From the NCBI GenBank assembly GCA_025529335.1, contig JAMYHX010000279.1, positions 1 to 55,578 on the forward strand: DNA of 55,578 nt, in the 5' to 3' direction. The DNA comes from Rhizopus sp. PT2906 (lineage: Eukaryota > Mucoromycota > Mucoromycetes > Mucorales > Rhizopodaceae). A program made the translations under genes and the position numbers. Shown here one piece after another: positions 33,223 through 44,229 of the stretch. The notes beneath the pieces are model-generated. The model did no database searches and was not told where the DNA came from. It saw only the letters and a list, made by a program, of their open reading frames with translations. The first letter of the stretch is position 1; every line of letters begins with the position of its first letter.

Positions 33223-33362
33223 GGCTTGTTGTAAAATAAAAAAAGAGAAAGAGAGAGAGAAAAGAGCGATAATATTTAATGTTGTCACACACAACTTAAA
33301 ATGGTTACTTCAATTCAATTCCGCTTCTCTCCTCTCTTTCTCTTTACTCTCCTTTTCTCAAC
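33223..33362. promoter_or_regulatory. 140-bp shared divergent promoter, CBK1 / HD hydrolase
   Basis: Only 140 bp separate the two start codons. The left half is purine-rich on the plus strand (GAAAGAGAGAGAG) and the right half pyrimidine-rich (TCTCCTCTCTTTCTC). A symmetric purine/pyrimidine arrangement of this kind could serve both directions. No TATA box was evident. Confidence 0.55.
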
Positions 33363-34189
33363 ATGTCAAACAGCAATGGCAACATCGTGCAACTGACTTA
33401 TGCTATGGTCTCTGAATACATGGCAAGTTTTGACTCATCACATGATATGCATCATGTTAATAGAGTGGTCGATTTAGGTAAGTTCTACTTTCTTTATTTC
33501 TATAAATAAACTCATGTCTTTGCGCAGCACTTCATATTGCCAAGGACTCTATCCAACGTAAAGCTTGTGACGTTGACCTTCAAGTTGTTGAACTGGCTGC
33601 CTTATGTCATGACGTGGGAGACAGAAAATACTACAAAGGAAACGAGACAGGTGGCCAATTGATTGAAAAGTTTTTAAGGGAACATGACTATGAAAAAGCC
33701 AGCCTTGTTGCAAAGATCGTAGATCATATTGGATTCAGTAAGGAACTTGGATGGAACGATACGACAGATCCCAAGGACGAGGTCGAATGGCGTAACAGTT
33801 GCCTAGAGTTACACGCGTAAGAATTTTTTTTTTGGATAAGCGCGTATGTGTGTGTGTACGCGATTAAGTAACACACCTTCAATAGTGTTCAGGATGCTGA
33901 TAAATTAGATGCTATTGGTGCATTTGGTATTATGCGATGTGCAGCCTTTAGTGGAGCCAAGAATATCCCGTTATATGTGCCTAATGAAAATGAAGCAGTC
34001 GAGAATTTGACAAAGGAAATCTATGAGACCAAGAAAAATGGCTCTTCTATTGCACATTTTCATGAAAAGTTATTCAAGCTCAAGACGATGATGAGAACAG
34101 AAAGAGGCAAGGAATTGGCTATTCAACGAGATAACTTTATGCAATTGTTTGTCAAGCAGATTAATGATGAGTATAATTTATTAAGCTAA
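33363..34189 (+). CDS. HD-domain metal-dependent phosphohydrolase
   Basis: Exons 33363-33477, 33528-33816 and 33886-34189 encode 235 aa. The H...HD...D metal-binding pattern is present: MHHVNRVVDLALHIA (first His), LCHDVGDRKY (HD) and DADKLDAIGAFG (second Asp). This is the single-domain HD hydrolase family shared by bacteria and fungi (YedJ-like), generally of unknown physiological substrate, probably a nucleotide or pyrophosphate. No signal peptide or membrane segment. Its last codons overlap those of the convergent FHA-RING gene by 4 nt. Confidence 0.88.
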
Positions 34190-35494
34190 GTGGTAGATTG
34201 TTGTTGGGATAGTACATTAGAAGGACCTCCTAGATTTGGAAACGACATTGGCCTTTCTCTTCTGTGTCTTCGTTTTATTGAAATACTAGATATCATTGTT
34301 GTTTTCCTTTTTTCAAATAATACTGTCTTTATCTTGTCCATGATATAACTCGTTTTTCTTTCTCTTGCTATCGGTTCCAGTGAAGGACCATCTGTGTTAT
34401 TGTCTATAAAAAGAGATCAGATAATGAGGGGAGTAAAAGAATATACAACTCACCTTGATGTGACGGTGAATCCATGACAGCAGTTGAGATGCGATTGATG
34501 TTGTTGGTTTCAAGAGGGACACCGTCATCTGATTGTATGAAAATAGGAGAAGATTGTAAATTGAACTCGTCGTCGTTGTTGTTATTGTTCTGATGATGCA
34601 TCGTGTCATGACCATCATTTTCTTCGATGACCTGATGATCCACACTTGCCTCGAGGTCAGAATATGTCCTGCACATAGGGCATTGAAAGCCAGGGTAACT
34701 TTGAAATAAGGGGCGAATACACTTGAAATGAAAAGTATGTGAGCAAGGTGCGACAAAAAGAGCTTGAAAGGGGGCAAGTGAATACAGACAGATGCAGCAT
34801 TCGTCCAAGTCGGTTGATGATGAAGTGGTGAGTGACCGGAGATTTTGAAAGGCAGTTAAGCTAAAAGAGACTGGCCTTGGTCTATGGCGATGGTTGATCT
34901 CAAACTTCATCCTAACAGATCGATATATTTCTTCTCTTCCTCCTTGATAATCAACACCAAGCTGCACAAGATCGCCATCATGTATCTCAACCGATTGACT
35001 CTCTTGGCCTGCAGGACTGAGACGAATATGGTTCAAAAAAGTGCCGGAAGATGATTTTGTATCACGAATATATAACTAAAGTTCCAAACGGAGACTTTTT
35101 TTTAATGCTAAATCAGTTACTTGTATCACCCCAACTGACATACCTTCCCATCTTGTTCAACAAAAATTTCACAGTGGCATCTTGAGACAACTTTACTCTT
35201 GAATGACATGCAATCCGAATTGTTGGGATTCCTCTCAGAGTATCTCCCAATCTTGATTATTGTGCCATATTCCAAATTTCGATCGACAATATCAAATATT
35301 AAACTTCGACCAGGGTTATCTATGCTAGGTACAATTCGTACATGGACTTTGGGTGGTTTGATGGCAATAGTGGCTCTCCTCCTTACTATATCTGGTTTAC
35401 TATTGTTGGTTGTTGTTTGCCGTGAAAATCGTCTAGTTAGTAGTGCTGATGCTCCGCTAATGGATCGTCTTCTATTTTCACTGAGTATTGCCAT
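34186..35494 (-). CDS. FHA-RING ubiquitin ligase (Dma1/Chfr-like)
   Basis: Minus-strand exons 35494-35144, 35075-34454 and 34403-34186 give 396 aa. The FHA domain (about residues 55-165) has IIKIGRYSERN, SKVVSRCHCEIFVEQDGK and TKSSSGTFLNHIRLS, the phosphothreonine-binding signature. The RING domain (about 205-255) shows CCICLYSLAP, APCSHTFHFKCI and CPMC, a C3HC4-type set. The FHA-then-RING order is that of yeast Dma1/Dma2 and animal CHFR/RNF8 ubiquitin ligases, which act in mitotic checkpoint, septin and spindle-position control. The C-terminal about 140 residues are Asn/Ser-rich then basic and probably disordered. Its TAG overlaps the TAA of the HD hydrolase gene on the other strand. Confidence 0.9.
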
Positions 35495-36005
35495 TATAAG
35501 GTTACAAGCTTATAAGAAAAGTGCAAAAGGATAGGAGAGAAAAAGTGAAAGAAGGAGTGAATAAATAAAACAAATGTTTAAAAGAAAAAAAGAAAAAAGA
35601 GAGAGAAAAAGTGAAATCCCATTTTATATAAACCGCGGACAAAAAAAACGCATTTAAAAATGTCACACACGCATAAACTTACATAATGAGCAAATACACT
35701 TGCAAAAAAATAGACAGAGAAAGAGAGCCAATTCGAGAAAGCGAGAAAAAAGGATTCATTTAGTTAAAACGGAAAAGTTTCCGGTAAATACAAATAAATC
35801 CATATTCATTATGCCATGTTTAGTAATAGCTGTAAAGAAGAGCAGGGGTGCCCTAAGGAGGAAGGACAATCTTTCGTTTGCCTGTTAAGCTAATACATAG
35901 AGTGGCAAAGATTAAGCTCCTTAAATGTTATACACATATAAATCCATATAAATATGCACTCATCTGTAAGGGGGGGAGAGAACAGAAAGGACAAGGATCG
36001 AGCTC
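35495..36005. other. Upstream region of FHA-RING gene and of secreted-protein copy 1
   Basis: A-rich with GA-rich tracts (35570-35620, 35700-35760). From 35881 it is nearly identical to 38028-38154, the promoter of the second secreted-protein copy. Confidence 0.5.
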
Positions 36006-36300
36006 ATGAAGATACTCATTCTCTTATCCCTACTCATCACACTTGTCACTGCTCTCAGAATCAACAGTAAACAAGCACTGGCACAGCTGATTACCTCTCA
36101 GATAAGGACCCGTATTCAGTCTGGTCTTGTTTTCAAGATATCAGCATCTGTAAGTGACAAGCAGATAAATAGCGAGTACCATTGTTCATATGGACGCATG
36201 TAGATCACTCAAACAATGAAGACCCATGTATCTGTCCAACTCGAGACAACCCAAGGTATAGCTCAGATTCAACAACGTCACATCGAGACAGCAGCAGTAA
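35881..36300 (+). repeat. Direct duplication, unit 1 (promoter plus gene)
   Basis: This block, starting CCTGTTAAGCTAATACATAG, recurs at 38028-38455 about 2.15 kb downstream with only scattered substitutions, a 2-bp and an approximately 9-bp length difference. It includes about 125 bp of promoter, the signal-peptide exon, the first intron and most of exon 2. Weak similarity may extend further upstream (about 35670 versus 37875). Confidence 0.85.
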
Positions 36301-36305
36301 CTTAA
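36006..36305 (+). CDS. Truncated copy of secreted-protein gene (copy 1)
   Basis: Exons 36006-36149 and 36204-36305 encode 81 aa. The first 16 residues (MKILILLSLLITLVTA) form a signal peptide. The rest matches copy 2 at 38155 up to the QLETTQGIAQIQQ segment. Then a small deletion changes the sequence and TAA follows at 36303, so about 130 C-terminal residues are missing. It is either a pseudogene or a short secreted variant. Splicing of the 54-nt intron (GTAAGT...TAG) is needed to keep the frame; unspliced RNA would stop at 36203. No domain recognised. Confidence 0.6.
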
Positions 36306-38027
36306 CAAAGAAAGCAAGAAGAAGAGACCATAATACCTGTTGGATATCATAAGTGTAAGGCAAAGAGAAACAATGGTACAGAGTAGCGGAAGCAGAAACT
36401 GCTGCTGCCTTTGATATATTCAACTCATTGCTTGTTATTCTGTATTTCTCTGTTTACAGCTACTAGACGTACTCGTAATACAGCTGCATGGTGGATATAT
36501 CTATATGTAATAACCCTTTCACGCTTTTGCTCACAGTACAGAAAACAATCGTAGAACACACAAATACAGCTAAGAGTGCGCGACCATTAAGCATAGTTAC
36601 TAGCCAAAATGATAAAATATCAGCATTATGATTTAATTATTTTCTCAAGTCGTTTTTATTACAGATTTATGTGTTGACTAATGATATAAACAGCTGATAG
36701 ATTGTAGCTCTGCTTTAAGAGTATATACCATGGCACGCAAAAGACTGTTAGTAAAGGGGCAAATCCTAATGGCTAAAAGTAAGATACGTTTGTCCACCGC
36801 GAATGCCTCAGTGAGTCTAAAGCCCATTATTGATAAATAAAATGAGGATTAAGCAAATATTTAGCATTTCGGTTTTGTGGATGGATAATTTCCTTTGCTC
36901 TCTTCAGCAAAAGGCAAGTTTTTTTCAATACATGATAAGCCAATTGAGTTATGGACGGGGGCCTATTCGAATTGATGAACCTTGGTTTCGTGAGAAGCTT
37001 ACTAGTGTCTTTGGTAAAACAAACTTTACACTGCGCACTATCAAATTAAAAGTTGCCTTGATTTTATCATCAAACGGTCGTCGCTCAACTTTAACAACTT
37101 GTACTGTTTCTATAGTAGTAATTCATACCGATAGCTGACTAACTGGCGTCTACCATGATTCTGACGAATGGTCTGTAGCGAAAAAAAGGGTAATGAAGAA
37201 AGAAAAACAAAGAGTATAGTTCAACCTCCTTCTTATAGTATTGACACGAGATTATTTTTTTCCTTCAGTTTTGGCTTTACATGTGATTTAAGGTTCGATG
37301 TGTCTGTACTTACAATACAAAGGACTTTAGTAAGAAATTACTACGTATAGTGGTAATCTACCTCTATTTGAGGATGAAAATGGTGATATATACTATTAGA
37401 TTCATAGCTTGTAAGTTAACTTTTAGAACTAACAGGCTCAGATAAAACAAGGGGATAAGGTTGAGAAAGGTGATGTGTAGATCAACTTATGACACTGACA
37501 AGAAAAGAAGAGCAAGAGGATTACGTTATCTCGGATATGCTTTTCGGTTTTGTTATTATGACTATTGCGTCTGTGCGTTACTATGCAATATAAAGTTTCA
37601 TATAACAACTAGTATTTTGAGTTATTCCAAATAGAAACGTATCCCAAGATAACCAGGGGGACACGGCAACTTGTAAAAGAAAAGTAGATATGCACTTATT
37701 GTTGCGTGAATCGTCTGGTTAATTGTTCATAGGTCGTCATTCGTTATTATTGCATGTGGTATTACAAAAAAATATAAGGGTGGATGAAAATCAGAAACAA
37801 GGAGTAAGTGTAAAATAAATGTGAAAAGGATCAAAAAGAAAAGAAATTATCTAATAAAGATATACATGATTAAGCTTACATAATGAACAAACTCTCTAAA
37901 GAGAAACCAAAAAAAAAAGAAAAGGCAAAAATTTATCTTGAAAGTAGCTTTGGTAAGATGGATAGAAGAAGAAAAGCTATAAGGGGGGTCATATTAAGGA
38001 GAGCAGATCAGAAGAGGAATAAACCTT
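36306..38027. other. Spacer between the two secreted-protein copies
   Basis: AT-rich. The longest frame, 36830-37138 (102 codons), has no recognisable family and no coding-like neighbours. No transposase motif was found. Confidence 0.35.
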
Positions 38028-38455
38028 CCTGTTAAGCTAATACATAGAGTGGCAAAGATTAAGCTCCTTAAATGTTATACACATATAAATCCATATAAAT
38101 ATGCACTCATCTGTAAGGGGGGGAGAGAGAACAGAAAGGATAAGGATCGAGCTCATGAAGATACTCATTCTCTTATCTCTATTCATCACACTTGTCACTG
38201 CTCTCAGAATCAACAATAAACAAGCACTGGCACAGCTGATTACCTCTCAGATAAGGACCCGTATTCAGTCTGGTCTTGTTTTCAAGATATCAGCATCTGT
38301 AAGTGACAAGCAGATAAATAGCGAGTACCATTGTTCATATGGACGCATGTAGATCACTCAAACAATGAAGATCCATGTATCTGTCCAACTCGAGACAACC
38401 CAAGGTATAGCTCAGATTCAACAGCATCATATCGATGCTATCCAGACAGCAGCAA
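38028..38455 (+). repeat. Direct duplication, unit 2
   Basis: Second copy of 35881-36300. Identity drops sharply inside exon 2, where copy 1 diverges. Confidence 0.85.
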
Positions 38456-38906
38456 TAAGTGGACTTGAAGGTAAATAAACAAGAAAAGTTGCATCAAAAC
38501 TCTGACGCATTTCGTTCTTACAGTACGCTTATCGAATGCATTAGAAACAGCATTGAACAAGATTATTTCTTTATCAAAGGTGATGCAGCTGATGCCTTTT
38601 ATGCCAAAAAACAGGCGTCAGCTGAGGCATGTTATGACTCAAGCAGAGACATTAGCTCGTTCTCAGATTCATGAAGTACTGCCCGACATAGAGAAAACAC
38701 TACATTTATACATAGATACTCATATCGAGACACACATTCGACATATGGCTCTCAATATCCCGGGCCTAATGAAGCTACAGGTTAATGTGGACATAAACCT
38801 GTCTGGATCTGTCAAGACGATCATCAAGTCAGTGTGTCAGTCGTACGTTGACATTAGTGTGAACTCAGCTGTAGAATCTTATTTAAGCCATTTTTATTAT
38901 AAATAA
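38155..38906 (+). CDS. Small secreted protein of unknown function (complete copy)
   Basis: Exons 38155-38298, 38353-38470 and 38524-38906 give 214 aa. A signal peptide (residues 1-16, MKILILLSLFITLVTA) precedes a region alternating beta-like (MKIHVSVQLE, LMKLQVNVDINLSGSV) and helical stretches (VRLSNALETALNKIISLS). No cysteine framework, no transmembrane helix and no known domain. The gene-duplication history and signal peptide fit a lineage-specific secreted or cell-surface protein. Its stop codon is 3 nt from that of the convergent DCAF7 gene. Confidence 0.75.
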
Positions 38907-38909
38907 ACA

Positions 38910-40269
38910 TCAGATATGGACCGTTTGCACCATTCTTCCAAATCCAATTGCTATCCAGTTTGGTATTGCTGTATTCCACCTGATGCAGTGGATCTCTTCG
39001 GGCGCCGTATAGTTTAGATGTGGTTTATTGATCACAAAGGTTTCACTGTGCCGCTGATTATAGTATTCAACTGTATCCCATATCTGTATTTGATGATCGT
39101 CTCCTAAAGTAAAGTATGATGTATATACATCAATAAAGACTGTAGATATTATTGTTACCTCCAGAGACGATCCTGTCTGGGCTATTGGGTGCCCAATTAA
39201 AGCAATTAACGATGCTCTTGTGCATTAGTTCGATGACAGGAGCAGTTGGGTATCGGATATCTAGTATTTTAATTGAATCTGAATCCATCGAAAAGGTGGC
39301 TAATAGATTTGGATTACAGTGATTGAACTCGATACGCAGTAGAGGCTGTGAACCGTTACTGATGGCTGATGCAAACTTTTGATTATGAATCGGTGGTGAC
39401 TCATATACGATTGTCGAGTTTTCCAAGGCCCTAATCGTATATATTATATCTAATTGTAAACCATAATCATCCGATATTTACCTTAGATCAAATAGTCTTA
39501 TTGTACCATCAGCACCCACACTAGCAAACATATCAGGGCTCTGATGCATGAATGCTACGTCATAGACATCTCTATCATGAGCTATAAGTTGAGTTGTTGC
39601 TTGGCCTGTTTCGATATTCCAAACGGTACAAGTCGTATCAATACTTGATGTAACAACAAGTGATGTGTCTACTTTATTCCAATCGAATGAAGTGATCGGT
39701 GCACAAAAGTCGTTTTGTTTCACCTAAAATAGGTAAATGTTTGTTCCTTTCTAAACGCTTGTAACTCACATGTGCCAGTTCTCTCCTTCTTACGATCGAG
39801 TGCCCACGGCCTGTATCGATGAGTTCGTAGACCCTCAATTGATCTGATGAGGTAACAATAAGATCACTCTCTCTTCTTTCCTATTTATCATATTAGAAGT
39901 GTATATCATAAATAACAAACAAAAGCTGACTTTGACAGGTGTCCATAGTACTTTGGTAATTGGATAATAGCAGCTCGTTTCAGCCAGCACAACAAAATCA
40001 GGCTGATTTCTTGTTGCATACTGTTTTGTTTGTCCTGCGCGAGTAATGATTTGAAGCTAAAAAGTCTGTAAGTTATATTTACTTTTTTTTTTTCTTATAA
40101 ATTGCATGCGAACCTTATTTTCTGTATCCTCGAGAAAACTACCTATAGCTAGTCTGTGCCCATTAAACTCTTTATTGCTCCAATCCATAGCATAAATTGG
40201 CCAAGGCGCTTCATAGCGAAATACTTGTTTCTCTTCTATACTTGATTTCGACTTTTCTAATCTCGACAT
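38910..40269 (-). CDS. DCAF7/WDR68 (HAN11/TTG1-type) WD40 scaffold protein
   Basis: Minus-strand exons 40269-40114, 40056-39931, 39880-39770, 39723-39482, 39430-39159 and 39103-38910 encode 366 aa. Diagnostic blocks are YEAPWPIYAMDWSNKEFNGH, RLAIGSFLEDTENKLQI, DFCAPITSFDWNKVD, SSIDTTCTVWNIETGQATTQ, IAHDRDVYDVAFMH, MFASVGADGTIRLFDLR and GDDHQIQIWD, in the order seen in human DCAF7. DCAF7 scaffolds DYRK/HIPK kinases and can act as a DDB1-CUL4 substrate receptor. The gene is intact. One donor is GTCAGC and one GTTCGC, both less usual but required by the frame. Confidence 0.92.
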
Positions 40270-42169
40270 GACATAAAAAAAAAAGAGAGAGAGAGATTAC
40301 AAAGTAAAGTAAAGTAAAAAAATAAAAGGAAAAAGTAAAGAAAAAAGGACGTATTTCTCTTTCTTTTGTGCCTTCAGCAACAAGTCAGACAGTTTCTGTG
40401 TATCCATGCAGTTATTGAATTCTTGAGACGTCAAAATAAAATAAATTTTATTCTTTGAATATCGGGTATACTTTTATAGAAATATGTCAGGGCCATAAGC
40501 AAATAGACATAAAAACTAGCAAAGAAGTAATGATAGTACTTTATTTGCCCGCGCTGCTGGCTTGTTATGATTTATGATTAAATATCTAAAAGAAATTACA
40601 ATGTTTTGACTCTATATCCGAAACTTCGAACCCTATTTCATGTAGATACATTACACAAATCATTCCCTAGAGTTTATAAAGTGTTCATAATGGACTATCA
40701 TAATCTGAAAGTGGCGCATAATTCAGGGACATACTTCTTCTTGTAGAGTAATTTTATAGTATAACAACGAAACAGAAATGAAATAATCATTACCTCTACT
40801 TTGTTAAAGCGTAATTCACCGAGTTGATAATACGTTTCTGGATAAAGTTTTATTTTGTTTACAACAAGATGCTTAGCGAAGAAGTAGCTGTCATTTAATT
40901 GTTTATTACACAAGATGATACCTAAGCCTATTTTTATTTTAGTCAGAATTGTACTTGGTTTGCTTAAAGGCGCTTTAGAGCATAAGGAGTATGATTGTAG
41001 GAGGAAAGAAAACTATGCTAATCAGGTTACTTTGCATGCACTTAGGCTTACAAGATCTTCAGTATTCGCTTCAGTTGATAAGTTGAGTGTAAATATATCA
41101 TTCCAAAAACGCCACTTTTGAATAAGATATTTATCTTGCATGCCATAAGAAGCTTGCATAATTCGATACTTTTGAACTGAATGCCCTGGTACTTGCCAAT
41201 TTAGGTAATGTCGATCTATGATAAATGTTCTTTAGTTTTCTTCTTGCAATAAGGTTAGAAATATATATATCGCTTTTGTAAATGCCAAAAAACCTCAGTT
41301 AGACATCTACAAAAAGATTACAGGCATAAGGACTGGTTACAAGACTCAATCAACTCATGTTTGTGGACTACCTAAACTCTAATGAGACAGTTTGCTAAAA
41401 TGCTTGTCAAACAAGACCAACACTACATGCACTAGAAAATAGACTAAATAGTGTAAATACAAATTTATCACAAGTGGTCTTTGTTGATAGAGTTGACAAC
41501 ATAAAGTTAGAACAAATAAAGCAATAGCAGCATTTCTTTTTTATCTCTTTTTCTTCCTGAAAAGAAATAGGCTTTATAAATTCGTATTCTACAACCAAGA
41601 GCATGAAAAATACTTTTGTTCCTGAGCAAGACTAGAGTGGCATCACATATTGAAAAACGTTGTTGACGATAGCAAATGAAATTGGGTAGAGGTAACGCCC
41701 TTAGAATTAGCCTAGCTTGTGGTGCATGTAGTGGTCAGTCAAACAATGTTAGTACGAAATTCAGACAAACTATGTAATAAAAGACGTAGGCTAAACTACC
41801 AGTCATAGAAGAGACATGGAAACAGTGAGTTCTCGCTCCTATACAAAACGTACTGGGAAACTAGCAACATTCCTCAACATTCCTCAACACTAGATTAGAA
41901 CATATAAATATCACAATTGAAAATAGCATACTTCTTGTAGACGCGCTTCAGATGTGTCCTGCTTGGCCAGTGACAAACTTTAAATCTGTTATCTGAAGCG
42001 CTAAAACTACAGCTATATTGGAAACAATCTTTTGGCAAGGCATTATCAACATCAAGGTCAGAGTACTTTATGAAGAGAGTTGAGAAAGGAAAAGTCAAAG
42101 ACAAAGATGATAACAGAAGCTGCTCTTGATCATTATTTAATCTCATTTCTGCTACCCTAAATGCGTTGA
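40270..42169. other. Long AT-rich stretch without recognisable genes
   Basis: Only short frames without family resemblance. Homopolymer and GA-rich DNA at 40285-40350 belongs to the DCAF7 promoter. A short doubled ACATTCCTCA sequence occurs at 41868-41889. No RNA gene recognised. Confidence 0.4.
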
Positions 42170-42370
42170 ACCATCATGAGCAACTTACAGGACATTATAT
42201 AATCATGAATGATGCTTCTACACATAATTCAGATCAAATTGCAAAGCTAAACTGCAAGTCATGGATATGGATACATATATCCTCTACCATAATTTCCAGA
42301 ACTTAATCCAATTAAGCAGTTTTGGTCTGTAGCCAAACTTTGGATGAGAGAGGAAATAAAACTATTGAAA
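42170..42370 (+). pseudogene. DDE transposase relic
   Basis: The plus strand contains GHYIIMNDASTHNSDQIAKL (the second catalytic Asp region, normally MDNA). After a frameshift comes YIYPLP*FPELNPIKQFWSV, matching the YLPPYSPELNPIEQFW block with the catalytic Glu replaced by Lys. Frames are broken and the N-terminal half is missing. It is the same superfamily as the other Tc1/mariner-type copies here. Confidence 0.6.
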
Positions 42371-42785
42371 GGGAGAAGCTCGTAACAATAAGAATAGTCT
42401 ATACTTGCAACAATATTTGAAGAATCTATAAGGATTCTGTTGTTGCTCAAATTCAAAGTTGCCTCTGTAAAAGATTGCACAGTTATGCAATCAGATATCA
42501 TGAAACTATGCAATCTTTTGTTTTGTATATGTGCAGAGCAAGTTCATCTAGCGTGCAATCTAAAAGCTTCATTCCCTGCAATCTGGATTTTCTATGCGTA
42601 TGCAAAGGTTTTCTGTACTTGTGCAATCTATTTCCCGAAATAGCGTATGGTTGCCTTTTTGTGGAGCGAAGGGCAAATAAACCATATTGATTTTACATTC
42701 CTAAATAGAAAAAAAAAAAAATTTTTTTTAACAAACTCTCTTTGTCTATTTTCATAAATAGAGAACAGTTCACACGACAAAGCCA

Positions 42786-43165
42786 ATGATGTCACTTTTC
42801 TGTTTTCGTTCGTTATCAACCAAAGCTGCCGCCAGACTATCTCCAGGTGAAAGAGACATTCTTTTAACGCCTTTGATTTCCTCTGGATGGAAATTGGTTG
42901 ACAATAGGGATGCTATTATTAAAGAATATACCTTTAATGACTTTAATGAAGCATTTGGATTCATGACACGTGTAGCCTTGAAAGCTGACAAAATGGATCA
43001 TCACCCAGAATGGTTTAATGTAAGAGAGCATGTGACCTAAGCATTACTTTTGGGCTCACATATCAGTAGGTTTATAATCGTGTCCAAGTCACTTTGAGTA
43101 CACATGACTGTCAAGGTTTATCCAAGCGAGACATCGAACTCGCCAAGTTTTGTGACAAAATCTGA
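42786..43165 (+). CDS. Pterin-4a-carbinolamine dehydratase
   Basis: Exons 42786-43019 and 43070-43165 give 109 aa, the normal size. The enzyme dehydrates 4a-hydroxytetrahydropterin, regenerating tetrahydrobiopterin after aromatic amino acid hydroxylation. The signature ADKMDHHPEWFNVYNRVQVT contains the active-site His pair; a preceding FGFMTRVAL helix and the final STHDCQGLSKRDIELA also match. Two adjacent ATGs open the frame. The N-terminal SLFCFRSLSTKAAAR could be a mitochondrial presequence. It is followed 80 bp later by the Apd1-like gene on the same strand. Confidence 0.92.
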
Positions 43166-43245
43166 TAACGGACTTTAAATCAAATGGTTAACATTAATCC
43201 CTTTGTGCCTTTTTAATTTCTTTTTTCTTTCCCTTGAAAATAAAA

Positions 43246-44229
43246 ATGAAATGGATCACTAATTGCCTAGCAAGTCTATATTCATCGTCATGCACAAATG
43301 AAGTATCCACGACAACTGTTTTACCATCCATAAATCCAGAACCATTATCACCTATTATACCCATTGACTGCAAAGGATGTTCCAAACCTTGTGCACATCC
43401 AAATGTTCCTCCTCACCTCAACATAGATCAATCCAAACCATTAAAGAATACAGTACCTCCTTACTCGATACATATCATTATAATGACAGGGAAATCTAAT
43501 TGGCCTGCTCACATTGAGGACGAAGGATTGGCTGGCGCTTTTATCGAAGCTATTCGGAAACGAAAGGAAAATGATAAAATAAGGCCACCTGAGAGTAGAT
43601 ATCATCCTGCATTTTATGCATCTTCTGAAAAAGACGATTGCCACCGAATCATTGTGACCAATGCATCACTTCCATCAAAGTACTCATACCAGCATAAAGG
43701 CACAGATGTTCTCTTGCTGCCAGATAATGTCATCTTTTCCAACATTACACCTAGAAGAGTGAATGCCTTGTTGGACTATATATTTGGTAAGCCATGTTCT
43801 CAAGCATTCTCAGTATATCCTTGTCCATACTCAAGCCTTGTGTTGGTTTGCGGACATGGGAATAAGGATCGACGATGTGGTACGATAGGGCCAATGCTTC
43901 AAAAATCATTACAGCAGGCAGCTAGCCAGGATGAAGAAGGGAATCATGTGCAGATTGCGCTCTCAAGTCACTTGGGAGGTACGTGCTTATATAGTTCAAG
44001 CCTAGATAATTGCTAATCGTAATAAAAAGGTCATGCATTTGCAGGTAACGTGGTTATTTATACACATCATGGACAACGAGCCATTTGGTATGGAAGAGTA
44101 ACGCCATGCTACTGTAAAGACATTGTAGATAACACCCTAGAGGATAATAAAGTGATTGAGGATCTTGTTCGAGGTATATTTGAAGTTCGATCTAAACCAA
44201 GCAAATGCCACAAAGCGTTGGAGTGGTGA
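43246..44229 (+). CDS. Apd1/Aim32-type thioredoxin-like [2Fe-2S] protein
   Basis: Exons 43246-43978 and 44030-44229 encode 310 aa. The family (sucrase/ferredoxin-like, yeast Apd1 and Aim32) has a C-terminal thioredoxin-like ferredoxin fold that binds a 2Fe-2S cluster with unusual Cys/His ligands and is linked to redox and metal tolerance. The cysteine pair region VLVCGHGNKDRRCGTIGP and the SSHLGGHAFAGNVVIY segment with its conserved His are present; the latter is restored only when the 51-nt intron (43979-44029) is removed. An N-terminal CKGCSKPCAHP motif is also typical. The start is the first ATG; a preceding TTG in frame was not used. Confidence 0.88.

Noticed and set aside
36830..37138. 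102-codon plus-strand frame
   Set aside because: No homology, no codon pattern or splice context that I recognise; it lies in AT-rich spacer between duplicated units.
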